Source of the DNA: Chalara sp. BL73
Lineage: Eukaryota > Ascomycota > Leotiomycetes > Helotiales
Assembly: GCA_918026815.1 (NCBI GenBank)
Contig: CAKJVC010000172.1
Span: 62,001 to 126,000, forward strand
Direction: 5' to 3'
DNA length: 64,000 nt
Below, one piece after another: positions 11,880 through 24,146 of this stretch. A program made the translations under genes and the position numbers. A model generated the notes under the pieces. It did not search any database. It was not told where the DNA came from and saw nothing but the letters and a program-made list of their open reading frames with translations. The number at the start of each line of letters is the position of its first letter. Position 1 is the first letter of the stretch.

Positions 11880-13693
11880 TTATACAATCGTTCCGGCATC
11901 TTCAACCTTCTCTTCAACAACTCCTCCCTCGGAGCCATCGCGCTTAGTATATCCCATATCCTCAGCGAATGTAGTCTTGGGAGTCCACTTGCTGCTCTGT
12001 CTTGGGGTTGTCTCCTCCATCATTCTATCAACTTGCTCAAGAGTAAGGCCCTTGGTCTCTGGGATCAGAACGTAGGCATACACGAAGCATAGAGCGCAAA
12101 GGGAGCCCCAGAGAAAGAAGATTTTTGGTCCGAGGTCAACTCCACCATTATCAGTGGAAGTGAGATATGGCGTGATGATGGCGATGATGCAGTTCCAGAG
12201 CCAGTTGCTGGCAGTCGAGAGACCAACGCCGCGAGAACGGATGGGCAATGGGAAAATCTCGCCGATGACAACCCATGCGCCAGGGCCCCAGGTGGTGGCG
12301 AAGAAGAAGATGTAAATACAGATGAATGCGATCATAGCCTTAACCGCGTTATCGTTATCGAAGACAGTGACACCCAAGATAGCGACGATGAATTGGCAGA
12401 TCACCATACCGAGGGCTCCCCAGATCCTGTTGATATGTCAGTGAACGTCACAATGAGCGAGAGGAAGGACATACATGATAGTGCGACGACCAAGTCTCTC
12501 AATGATGTAGAATGATAGAGGGGTGGAGCACACGTTGACGAGAGAAGTGATGAGCGAGATTAAGAATGGATTGCTGATCGTTCCGAGAGCCGTGAAGAAG
12601 GTGGTACCAAAGTAAAAGATGAAGTTGACACCAGTCCACTGTTGCATCATCTGCAAGCTGGTTCCCAAAATCGTACGGCGCAAATTGGAAGCTGGGTTTC
12701 GAAGACCTCCCTTAAAGCAGTTGGCCCAAGATGAGAAGTAGCCGGATTGCGGGATAACGCTCATTTCGTACTCATAGTTAGCGACAATCTCAGCAAGCTC
12801 TTCCTGGACAAAGATGGAGTCCTTGGGTTGATCGCGGAGGCGCTCGAGAACGGCTGTAGCCTTGACGAGGTCGCCCTTTTTGACGAAATAGCGGGGAGAC
12901 TCGGGAAGCCAAAATAGCCCTGCCGCCAGAATGATAGCCCAGAGGAATTGTACCGCGATCGGGATGCGGAAAGCGCCAGTGTCCAAGCGATTCTGAGTAC
13001 CATAGTCGACGCACGAGGCGAGAAGGAGACCAATTGTGATGGCAAATTGATAACCTGGTTAAATATTAGAAGACGGGAAGGTGTATGCACTTGGTAAGCT
13101 TACCTGACACAACTGCTCCACGGACGGCCTTTGGTGCAATCTCAGACATGTACAGAATGATGATGGCCGAGACAAACCCGACACCAAAGCCGGCTACCAG
13201 ACGACCCGTAACAAGCAATCCAAGGCCGGATCCGTCGGATGCTGTCTGGAGGATGACACCAACGGAATACACAAAGCAGCCGAGAATAACGGTCGTGCGA
13301 CGTCCAAACCAATCTGCCAAGTCACCAGCAATAATCGCACCAAAGAAGGTACCAGCCGACAGAATGGAGACGATAAGAGACTTGTCAGAGGTTGGGATCT
13401 AACATTTGTCAGTGTCTGCTGCATACCCGAATCCAGGTAGTCGCGTTTGCAGGTTTACTTACAACAAAGGCATCGGTTAGAGCATCCGAAGCATTGGCGC
13501 CTGGGATTGCTTGACCGGTTTGTTTGTAAATGAAGTAATCCATGGCGAGCACACCGGAGATATATCCGGAATCATAACCGAAGAAGATACCACCGAATGC
13601 GGCAAACACACACATGAGGTACGACTTCCATGTGGTGGGAGCCTCGACACGACTGGTGTCGGCCGTCGCGGCTGCGATACCACCGGCACCCAT
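11880..13693 (-). CDS. MFS sugar transporter
   Basis: Sugar porter of the MFS (hexose transporter type), 12 membrane helices, plasma membrane. The start at 13693 gives a short N-terminal tail, then the first helix with F-F-G-Y-D-S-G-Y-I-S-G-V. Diagnostic motifs follow in order: D-W-F-G-R-R-T, G-R-L-V-A-G-F-G-V-G, P-E-S-P-R-Y, Q-Q-W-T-G-V-N-F-I-F-Y-F-G, E-R-L-G-R-R, W-G-P-G-A-W-V-V-I-G-E-I-F-P and P-E-T-K-G. All are hallmarks of fungal high-affinity glucose/monosaccharide porters. Four exons are seen, with introns near 13400-13460, 13025-13100 and 12430-12475. The upstream region holds a cluster of SYGGRG sequences, compatible with carbon catabolite control through CreA. Substrate range is inferred. 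Confidence 0.9.
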
Positions 13694-16229
13694 TGTGAGG
13701 GATGTATTTGGGGTTTAAGATGAGGGAGGTGAGGATTAGGGCTTAAGGACCTTGCCTAGATGGAGATGGGAAGTTGAAGCTGAAAGACACGACACACGAA
13801 CAACACAGCAATAGAAATGAGAGAAAGCAGAAGAATATATATGCTCAATTAAAATAGGGGAGGGTACTCTCAGCAGCGCCTTTACGGCCTGTTCGCGTCT
13901 CGTGGAATTGGATACTTTTCTTTCGGGCCTTTTGTGGCCATCGGTTTGGAGTCTCCAAATCCTCCAGATTCGTGAGCGTGGAGACTTGGAGAGCTTTCCA
14001 GGGGGGCAAATGGAGAAGTCGAAACGTCTCCAGGTCTCTCCCGCGGTCTGGAAACGTGACCTCGATGGGTTCTCCATCAAATCTCCAGTCCCGCCAGCTC
14101 GGTCAATCTTGGAATCTGGCCGACGCCGGTGCATCTCTCGGCGGGACTTGTCAATGCTTTCTCATCAATAATCAAACGCATCCTGCGAGAAGAATCGGGA
14201 ACGGTCAAGCGAGACAGGGGAAATCCCATCGTTCGCGGCCGCCGCTTGACTCGAGAACACGAGGATATTGGCTGATTTCATGATCAAGCGCTGGGCGAGG
14301 TGGGATTTGGAAGAGCCAGATGCGGCGCAATTGTGGGTATTCGCCCATCAAAATGGGTATACTTCGGCGTGGAACGAGGAACGACCAAGGAAACCATGAA
14401 TACGCAAATTCAAGCCTTTTGCATGACGCGGTGGTGGAACACGGGCTCGGCCGGGTGGAGCACCAAATACAAATCAGAGTCCAGTTCCTGTCACGGAGGC
14501 ACCGAGGCTCTGGACCACCACCGAAATCAGATGAGACAAGCCAGTAAAGTACTAGTACAGTGAAAGAAAGAGAAAAAAAATCATTTGACACGAGTTGACA
14601 TGTGAGCGCATGACATTGCGGAACAGGAAAACGGATGCGGCGATGCCGTGAACATTTAGGTGTAGATGGAATAATAATGCCATGTTGTGATGAAAGCAAT
14701 AAACAAGACATTAGGGGTGTTCAGGTAGAGTACTTCAGAGCCTGTACACGCTGTAAGTTCAGGGGTTTGGCAGGGAAGGACATCTTGGCGTAATGTGGCA
14801 AAAGTCAACCAGCCCCTGCAAATGCCAAGCACCAGGAACAGCCGACCATCCAGGCCACTTCCAGTAAGTAGTGTGATTTGAATATGGATGAGGCTGCTCC
14901 CTCGGAAACAAAGTCGGTAGATCTTAAGGTTTTTTTTTAGGTTTTTTTGGACGGCCCACCAGATGTTCACGGCCCATGGGCACGTTGTTGGCATGTTTTC
15001 ACGCTTCCTTTCTAGCATCAAATCAGGTATCCGAAAGCGGTGCATGGTTGCGCACATAGATTGCGACTCTTCTGAACGCATTGCTTGGGGTCAAAAGCCC
15101 CATTCGCCCCGTAAAATACACTTTCTAGAAAGTAGGTGTCAATTTCCAATCTATAACCATGTGGTATCAGGCAAAGTAGACAACCAGCGGGCAATGAAAA
15201 CTGTCCTTGCGGTTAGCTTTTCTACACCCGACATTACTGTAGTCTAAAGCATTGCTCTAGCGACATGTTCCTTAATATTTCAGTCAGCAAGACGTTTCCA
15301 ACTAAACCAAATTATGACTTCTAGGTCGCACCAAGTATGCCATACATTGGGAGCTACGTACAGCGGGTTCTATACCTTATACCAGGAAATTGGCATTTCT
15401 TAGTAACAAACAAAATTAAATGCCATTATCGTTAAAAACGGCCCAGCCATATTTTTAACTTAAATCATATTTACAACGGTTGAATATTATATCAACGAAT
15501 GTGCAGAGTAATTGAATGAAGCATTGCCCAAGCACATGGTAAGTTATTTGCCCTCTATGTTAGAATCGCAAAACCTTTCAGCTTAAGCAAAGTTAAGTTT
15601 AATTTAACAAGTAGAAAAATGATCAAGTGGCAGCCAGTAATAGCGTTTAACATGCGCAAGTCTATAATTGATTTTGCTTGACTATAAGCGATTTCGTAAG
15701 CGTTCTGAGTTACGATAAGCTAGGAATTTGCAAAAGGGGTCTGAGGACCAGGAGTACTCTCAGCCGTTGTTGCCAGATCTACTGGCTCCGCAGCCACAGC
15801 GCTGGCTATCTCTTTTTGTCTCAGAGCCAAAACAAGCAGCTCTCCTCTTATCCAGTCAGGTGCCCGAACCTGTACTTTCAGAGCTTCAGGATTCAATGTT
15901 GCGCGAGGCAGCCAGATTTAGCTGATTCTTACCACCGACAGAGCCCATATATTTGCAGGCTGGTATGATAGCTTCGCATGCACTTCTGCCTTGTTATTTA
16001 CTATGAATTAGTAACTCCGAATCGTGATGCATTGAGGGGCGGCGTTTAGTTGCGAGCGCCTCAATAGCTTCTAGGTTTCAGAGTCCGGCCTAGTGCCTTC
16101 TTCACGCCATCGTTTAAGCGTTTGTAGCGAATTCGTTGTGAGTGGATGATGCATACCTATGCGGCTAGTCTGGCATGCGAGGCACTCTCCCATCAGTGTT
16201 AATGCCTGTCTGATTTTGCCTAGGGTTTT
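13694..16229. other. Long intergenic region, sugar transporter promoter side
   Basis: No complete gene supported. The first 500 bp are a GC-richer promoter-like segment with repeated CTCCAG/GTGGAG. A short stretch at about 15728-15925 has a coding-like composition (rich in Q, L, P, E) without start context or recognisable family. The segment 16071-16229 is an apparent lost 3' end of the NLR gene, described there. Confidence 0.45.
13962..14088. promoter_or_regulatory. Cluster of SYGGRG (CreA-type) motifs
   Basis: Four matches to SYGGRG lie within 127 bp: CTCCAG (CTGGAG on the other strand) at 13962-13967, 14028-14033 and 14083-14088, and GTGGAG at 13978-13983. They are 270-395 bp upstream of the sugar transporter start. 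The motif is short and degenerate, so the cluster rather than any single site is the evidence. Confidence 0.3.
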
Positions 16230-17342
16230 CTATGTGAAAGCGAGATTGCTCATATTGGTCAGCGTGTCTGGATGCTTTACGCCGCCCAGCACTTTCTTTC
16301 TGACTTCCAACATTTGAACTTCTAAATTTTCGGCCTTTTCCAAGCGCCCTTGATCCTTATATGTCAGAGCCAAGTTACCCATGCTAGTTAGCGTGTCCGG
16401 ATGCTCTACACCTAGCACTTTCTTTCTGATTTCCAATGCTTGCACTTCTAAATTTTCGGCTTCTTCTAAGCGTCCTTGATCCCAATATGTTGTAGCCAAG
16501 TTGGCCATGCTAATCAGCGTGTTTGGGTGCTCTGCGCCGAGCACTTTTTTTCTGATTCCTAATGCTTGCACTTCTAAATTTTCGGCCTTTTCTATGCGTT
16601 CTTGATTCCAATATATCGTAGCCAAGTTAGACATACTAATCAGCGTGTCTGGATGCTCTATGCCGAGCAATCTTTCCCTGATTTCTAGTACTTGTGCTTC
16701 TAAATTTTCGGCCTTTTCCAAAAGCCCTTGATCCGAATATGTCACAGCCAAGTTAGACATACTAGTCAGCGTGTCTGGGTGCTCTACGCCGAGCATTTTC
16801 TTTTTGATTTCAAGTACTTGTACTCCTAAATTATCGGCCTCTTCCAAGCGCCCTTGATCCCAATATGTTGTAGCCAAGTTAGACATACTAGCCAGCGTGT
16901 CTGGGTGCTCTATGCCTAGCACTTTTTTTCTGGTTTCCAATGCTTGCATTTCTAAATTTTCGGCCTTTTCCAAGCGTCCTTGATTCCAATATATCGTAGC
17001 CAAGCCAGACATACTAATCAGCGTGTCTGGATGCTTTACGCCTAGCACTTTCTTTCTGATTTCCAATGCTTGCATTTCTAAATTTTCGGCCTCTTCCAAG
17101 CGCCCTTGATTCCAATATATCGTAGCCAAGTTAGACATACTAGTCAGCGTGTCTGGATGCTCTACGCCGAGCACTTTTTTTCTGATCCCCAATGCTTGCA
17201 CTTCTAAATTTTTGGCCTCTTCCAAGCGCCCTTGATTTGCATATATCGTAGCCAACCTAGACATGCTAGTCAGCGTGTCTGGATGCTCCACGCCCAGTAC
17301 CCTCTGTTTTGCTCTGAGGACCTCAGTGTATTGGCCTTCAGC
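16230..17342 (-). repeat. 126-bp TPR-coding tandem repeats, nine units
   Basis: Nine consecutive 42-codon units. Units 2-8 occupy 16335-17216 with no length variation. Unit 9 has one extra glycine codon (L-G-G-V-K-H) and is cut by the stop. High identity between units points to recent duplication or concerted evolution, as known for fungal NLR repeat domains. Confidence 0.9.
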
Positions 17343-19437
17343 CTCGTTATACCGTCCATCACTTTCGAGACACTTCCCATATCTCCATGCTAGATCCCTT
17401 CTATCCTCCCCATCCATACCTGAGCTATTAGACATTAAAACATATCGCACATGCGGAAAGTAAGTTCTCCACAAAGTTCTGTTATTGTGGTCGTCGTCAG
17501 GAAATACTTCACTCATCCGCGAGATAGCTTTCTCTGTCCAATTCGCGGTCAGATTCTGTTGTCGAAGCCAGTTTCGTGTTGCGAGATGCACAAGTCGGTG
17601 AAGATCGAAAACTTGATCTGCTGATCGCTTAATGATGAATGAGTATGCTTTAAGAGTGCCGATCGCATCAGTCTCCCTTTTCCGAGACTGGCCTGCCGGA
17701 AGCAAAGACTGTGGTATGTCTTTCGAATCTATGCAGGCCATAAACGACAAGTAGTCGGCTGCTAAAAGATCATGCTGCCGAATCTGCTCAAATGAGATTA
17801 GCCATGTTGTGGCCACTGGATTTTTCACGTTGTAATATCTTCCGTCGTCTTCAAAATCTTCGCTAAGAAGCTCAATTACGTTTTCTTCTTGATCTGCCAA
17901 AAGAGATAGATATTCGGCAATCTGAATTCTATTCTCGTTGATATATGCTGTCGCCTGAACAATAGCGAGCGGGAGGTAAGTTAGTTCTTTTAGTAAAATA
18001 TTGGTATTTGTTCGATTGCTGACCAGGTCCGGATCGATTAGGCACTTCTGCAGCAAACGTGTAGCCGTATTTTCATCCATTTCAGGCACTTTTATAAGAT
18101 TCTTCTGTGCGAGCTTGACCGCTGCTTTCTGATCGCGTGTCGTGAAGATAATAAACCCGCGTTCACTCCTTGGGAGATATTCGATCAAACGATCAGACTC
18201 TTGTTCAGAAGCTGTCTTGCCAATCCACATGTCAATATTGTCCGCATTGTCAAATACCAAAAGCCACTGTCCAGCACTGGTTCTGCTTAGATAATCTTGA
18301 ACAAGTCTCTTGACATTTGCCTTCTCTTCTTCAGGTCCGGGTATACCAAGTTGCCGGGCCACCTTCAGGTATGCTTGGTGGAGACTCTCTTTGTTAGTCG
18401 CGGGAATCCAGATTATTGAGCACTTCTTATTTTTTTCTTTGATCCGGTACATCAGCTCAATCACTAATTGCGTCTTTCCTACACCTCCAAGCCCCGTAAC
18501 TGCGAGTTTGGTGGTATGGTTTTGATGGGATACCATTTCTTCCAGTTTTGCGAGCTGGATTGTGCGACCTGTGAAGTTGGGGTTTCTATTAAATGGTACA
18601 ATAAAATGACCGTCATTTTCTATCGAACACGAATAAGCTAAGTTCAAGTCATGTTGAATTCGCCCTACCTTCAGCACTATTCGGCTGACTGCTGCTCTTG
18701 GAGAATTCTCTGATAGTCATTTCCAGCCGTTTCTGTGCGGCCTCTTTCCCCTCACCATAAATCGGGGCCATCGACACTTCACATAGGCCTAATAAACAAT
18801 AAATCATATCCTCTTCTTCTGTTGTCTCACGGCATGCTGCCCATTCTATCCGTGCAGCTACGTTGAAGTCAGGCAAGGTATTTCCTGGCAAGGCCGCAAA
18901 TGGAATCCGTGTTATCTCATGAACCAGCATTCCGAGGGACCTTTTACTACCTAATCGCTTGCGGTCCTTGGAGAAAAATTCCACTACAGTCGGAGCAATA
19001 AGTTCTTGAAGTGTCCAGCCTCTGGTAAACCATTTACTCATCCGAAATGCCGCTTCCCATGTGGCTTGATCTATCAAGGATTCTTTGTTGGGGCTCGACG
19101 CTGACACATCCGCAAGATACACATAGCACTTGGTCGCATTTTGATACCAACGAAACATAGAATTAATCGCGGTTGTAAGCTCAGTATTGTTTGACTTATC
19201 TATGCAGCAAGTGTCTACCCAGAAGTATCGTAGGCCATCTCTGTGGGCTTGCTCTCCACAGAATTTGATCTTTTCATATCCAGCCTTATGCATTCCGGTC
19301 ATGCTGGTAAAATCCTGATATGTCACCTCTTCGCCATGGATCCAAGTGTGCGAAAGTATGGCATACGAAAGGTTATTGTGAGTAGGAACTTCGATGAGGC
19401 GGAAATTCCCTGGCCTGATGACCTCTAAGAGTCGCAT
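16230..19437 (-). CDS. HET/NB-ARC/TPR NOD-like receptor, C-terminally truncated
   Basis: Fungal NLR of the heterokaryon-incompatibility type, 1,052 aa as encoded. The start chosen is the ATG at 19437 (M-R-L-L-E-V), the usual beginning of HET proteins; an in-frame ATG at 19551 is less likely. Residues about 1-250 are the HET domain, with A-I-L-S-H-T-W, Y-F-W-V-D-T-C-C-I-D-K and W-F-T-R-G-W-T-L-Q-E-L. A 49-nt intron (gtaggg to ttcgatag, about 18665 to 18617) keeps phase into the NB-ARC domain, with P-loop G-L-G-G-V-G-K-T, Walker B L-L-V-F-D-N-A-D and T-T-R-D. The C-terminus is nine 42-residue TPRs, nearly identical (L-G-V-E-H-P-D-T-L core). The protein stops within the ninth repeat at a TAG in place of the tyrosine of the repeat, followed by 52 further open codons resembling the usual cap. 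Confidence 0.9.
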
Positions 19438-21904
19438 GCTGTAGGCTGAATCAGTTTGATTAAAACGAGAACTAAGCAACAGGACAAAATTTAATGGCTG
19501 TCTCATGGATATTGTGGACGATGTGTCTGGTAGTAGGCAGAAGATGCCCAATTACAAGACTGCCTTCTCATCACGTGTTGTGTATGCATGATGCATAATG
19601 CACTCGGATATGCTCAGTAAGGCCTCCAATGAAGTATTGCTGACTAACTGGAGAACTTGTGAAACCGGCAATAACAGCCGAGTATACTCCTGGCTCGTGG
19701 TTTCTTTTGCACGCATTCGACTTTCTGTAAACTTGAAACTTCTGTATAGCACACAAAGAATAAAGAATGAGATCCCCAAAGTTCAGTTCTTTTAGTTTCA
19801 GCAATAATGAAGCCATGGAAACATGACAATCATAACTTTTGCGTGGATTAATGGTCAGGGAGCATGAATATGAATGTGACTAAATGAGCTGTAATCCAAT
19901 TAATTGCGAGGATAATATCTCTTGGGAATAGAGAGGTTTTAACTTACCTTATCAGAAGTATAATTAGGCACTCACTCCTTGTTACTGTCATCTGGCTTGC
20001 CCCGTTACCCGAGGCACTCGATTGTATTTGTGCCTTACATATTGGGCAATAACTCCAGGACCATCAGCCATGCCCAGTAACCCTCAGGCACTAATGTCCT
20101 ATGGATATGTGACTAGTTTTAACACGGGCATAGGCTCTTTCACTTTATCACATAGCAAGCATCCTTAACTCAATTACAAAATTTGTGAACATCACGATCA
20201 ACCAGATGCGGATTGACATATTTTCCTTTACTAAAGTCTCTTTAATTCCACAATATTGGCTGCGCTTCAAGAAATTGAATATTGGACACCAACAAGATCG
20301 ACCCGAAATTCTCAGGCGGATAGGCATTCGCTCAATCTTGCATCCTCGATTCCAAATATCCATTACGGTGCCCCGCGCAGTTAAGAATATCTGAAAATGA
20401 AATTGCTTTGCGAGTCCTTGTTTAACGTAGACTTTGCGTCTACCCGAAAATGAGGCTTTGAGAGAACAGATAGGTAAACAATGTGAATAAGAAACCCAAG
20501 TCTTACAAAGCTACAAGCTACAAAACTATTCGCTGGCTAGTCAGATTCATGCTATAACGACTACATGCAAGAAGCAAAAGGTTAGGCTAATGAGACATTT
20601 AGCGGATGTGCTTTACTCGTGCCACCCTTAGTTGGCGCTGCCGTGCAGAGCGCTCTGGCATACACCGCGGATGTTACTGTTTCCAAATGTGCCATCTTTG
20701 GGCATCTTTTTAAGGACGAAACCGCTTTTTTCCCTTTTCTAGTGAGCAATATAGCTCCTATTAGTATAAATGAATATGCCTTTGGGCCACCGCCCGGAGA
20801 ACTACTTGTGTTACGGCCTGCCTGCCTGCCTGCCTATAATTGAGCTTTATGACCCGACTTCCACTTTGAAGATAGGGAATATACGCTTCCCAAACAAGAT
20901 ATTGAGATTTCGTCTTTGGCCAAGCCCAGAGTCAGCGCCATGTAGCGGATGGTCCGAAATCACCCTAGAGTCGTGTTTCAAGGTAGCGCATGCCATTCCA
21001 GAGCGTTACGTCACTTTTTGCAACGAAGGGCATCCCCAAGGGCCCCTATTAATAACTTATATCTTATTGGATATGTTCCTATCATAGCTCAAACTGTCAG
21101 CAGCGGGAGGCGTCCGCCTATGCATGTCAACAACATGCACTCACTACCAGAGGAAGCAAAAGCGAGGCTGAGCATGCCATTTCCCAAATAAAATATTAAA
21201 AGGTTGCCTTGGCTTTCTGATCTCTAAGCTCAGCATTCTTTTCAATGGTGGGAAATCGAAGATTGCATCGCGTTTGCCAAGATATCGGAAGGCAATTACG
21301 ATATCAAGGGTGGAAAAGGCGGGGGGAGGAAGATAACCTGCATCGGGTGTGTTGTATTCTGTGCATGTTTAGCGCTTTCGAACGGGTCGGCACTTGCTCT
21401 CTTCCTGCCGCCCTTGGCACACACGCTTCGGCATAGGTTTGTGCTATGGGCATGCATAAAATTCATAACCCCTTCATAATATTTTGCAACGGGCATCGCG
21501 GGATCTCAAGCTCCCAGCTTCGTGCATGTATGATGTGTGCAACGCTGCCATCATTACTGACGGCCTTGTGTGTAATAGGGTGACTCTGGTTTGCCGGCAG
21601 TATTATATTGGGGCCTGTCCTGAATCAGTTCTGCGCAGATCTACCTCTGGACTGAAGGATACCCAATGTTTCTTGTATACACCTGATACATTTTGATGCA
21701 ACATTTTCATAATGGAAAGCACGGCATATGCGCATCAAAAGAATTCTGGGTGAGGTCTATAGGTTCCTTCTATGCTTTTAGATAGAATGATTTAAATAAA
21801 TATGTTCATTCCCCTCTGCTTCACTCGTCCAACATTGAATCTTCTATTACTTTTTTCCAAGTTAAATCTCAATCAGATAAATAAGTTGCGTCTTCCGCGA
21901 CAAG
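19438..21904. other. Long intergenic region between NLR and P450
   Basis: About 2.5 kb without a gene I can support. It contains a CCTG microsatellite at 20817-20834 (4.5 copies). Several short ORFs look like chance. Confidence 0.5.
20817..20834. repeat. CCTG microsatellite
   Basis: Four and a half perfect tandem copies of cctg. Confidence 0.8.
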
Positions 21905-23561
21905 ATGGCTTTGCTAGAACTTCCATTCCCTTTCTTAGGGCTTTGTGTAGTTTTTGGTCTTGTAAGCCCTACCGATATACATGCTAGCCGTTTCTGACCA
22001 ACCCGATATAGTTGCCCTGCTATATTCTTGGACTAGCAATTTACAGAGTGTACTTCCATCCCCTGGCTGCATTCCCAGGTCCAAAGCTATGTGCCATCAC
22101 TCGAATCCCATGGTTATACAACTTCGCCCTGGGCCGACAAACTCATTTTGCGCTCGGGCTACATGAATCCTACGGCCAAGTTGTTCGAATCGCGCCAAAT
22201 GAGCTCTCGTATACTCTCGACGAGGCAGCGAAGGACATTTACGGCTTTCGCCTGGGCAAACCTGAGATGGGGAAGAATCGGAAGAACTATAGACCCGATC
22301 CTGCAGGCGAGAACATCATCGTTGCCAACCGTGAAGACCACTCTCGGTTCCGCAAAAATCTTTCTCATGGATTTTCCGATTCGTCCATGCGCCAACAAGA
22401 GCAGCTAATTCAGAATTATGTCAATCTCCTCATCCAGCGCCTTGAGGAACACTGCAAGGACGGCGAAGCGTCTCTGGACATGTGTGCATGGTACAATTGG
22501 ACTACCTTTGATATCATAGGAGACCTGACTTTCGGGGAGTCATTCGGATGCCTAGAAAATTCGGACTACCACCCTTGGGTCAGCATAATCTTCGATAACA
22601 TCAAAGGCGGGGCCATTATGCGTGCGTTCAGCTACATACCATACGGAGAGGAGGCGGCTGAATACTTCGTACCCAAGAAATTAGTCGCCCGCCACAAGCT
22701 TCACCGTCGAATGACGCTCGAAAAGGTCACGTACAGAACGCAGCTGGAGGAAGAGCGGCCGGATTTCCTGGGCCACATCATGAAGCGGAAGGAGAAGGGT
22801 TTCACCTTCCCGGAGCTAGTGAGCAATTCGAATATTCTCATTCTAGCCGGTAGCGAGACCACGGCAACTATGCTTTCCGGTATGACGTACCTGCTGCTGA
22901 AACATCCTGCCGTGATGTCCAAGGTCCTGCACGAGGTGCGCTCTTCGTTCAGCAGCATGGACGACATCACCATTCACTCGACCACCAACCTGAAGTACCT
23001 GATAGCTTGTATTGAAGAGGGGCTGCGCATTTACCCCCCGGTGCCTAACGGGTTCTCGAGAATCGTGCCCAAAGGAGGAGATTTCGTTGCCGGAAAATGG
23101 GTTCCTGGCGGAGTAAGTTTTGTCCCAAAACGCCTTATTCGAGTAGGCGTGTTTATGACGGGCTAACCCCCCTCTATAGACGATCGTAGGGTTAAACTTT
23201 CTAGCGGCGCAACGCTCCCCACACAACTTTCAGGACCCGGACTCGTATATACCGGAGCGGTTTCTCAGCGAGGCCCGTTATGAGAATGACAAAATCGGCG
23301 CCTTCATTCCGTTTTCAACCGGCCCGAGGAACTGCATCGGCAAGAAGTATGATTCTGAAAAACATCTGGCTTTACGCGCCATCTTTTGCTAACCATATCA
23401 ACAGCTTAGCGTGGGCAGAAATGCGAGTGATCCTGGCGAAAATGTTGCTGAACTTCGACTGGGAACTTGCCCAAGGGAGCGAAGACTGGCTAAACCAAAA
23501 GGCTTATATCATTTGGGAGAAAGGCCCATTGAATGTGAAGCTAAAGAAGGTTGTTGCATAG
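21905..23561 (+). CDS. Cytochrome P450 monooxygenase
   Basis: Membrane-anchored fungal P450, 493 aa from four exons: 21905-21961, 22012-23112, 23180-23346 and 23405-23561; all joins keep phase. Residues about 1-30 form the N-terminal anchor, followed by Y-F-H-P-L-A-A-F-P-G-P-K. The I-helix oxygen-binding motif is A-G-S-E-T-T-A-T, the ExxR motif lies in E-E-G-L-R-I-Y-P-P, and the heme loop is F-S-T-G-P-R-N-C-I-G-K with the cysteine ligand. The P-G-P-K start and E-E-G-L-R-I-Y-P-P-V-P-N-G block resemble the CYP65 clan (isotrichodermin C-15 hydroxylase-like), usually active in secondary metabolism; that is an inference. It converges on a Zn2Cys6 regulator gene 585 bp away. No backbone synthase is present nearby. 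Confidence 0.9.
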
Positions 23562-24146
23562 TTTTGGGACTACGTTTCGGCTTGCTAACAAGGGCAAGTT
23601 CGGCTAGGTGAGCATGGGCATTTGATGATAAGTGTCACTGAGATGTGGACAAGAGGTAGGCGGTCGATACGACGTTGGTAATACTATGTCCCTTAACTGA
23701 ATGCCTCCTACACGGCGATACGGCGCAGGCAACGTTTTCCAACCCAGGGCGCGGAATGTTAGCTCTCCAGATCACAACATATTTAAGCCCGTTTCTGTAT
23801 AAGAAAATATGTAAAAACTTGGACATTTATGCTGCAAAACCTGAAAATCAACCGTAGCAACGCTTATAAAAACGCCGTAACAGCATACCGCGATATACAT
23901 CTCTTGCTTGAAGATTTTGCTCTGGTCCAGTGAACTCTGTATCGATATTTTCTGCTGTCCAACCGGGCTCAGAAGTCGCCAACGCGTTATGGGTTGAGTG
24001 GCATGCATCTTGATCGAGCAAGATCACAAGCCAAATGCAAAAGCAGCTGCAGCGAGGTTTGGATGGAGGGTGGTAGCAATGTTCGGATAAAAGAGCCGTC
24101 CAATATGCAGATCGTAGGGTAACGACATTCATTTCATCTGCAGCCG
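23562..24146. other. Convergent intergenic
   Basis: Shared 3' flank of the P450 and the Zn2Cys6 regulator. Nothing else seen. Confidence 0.5.
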
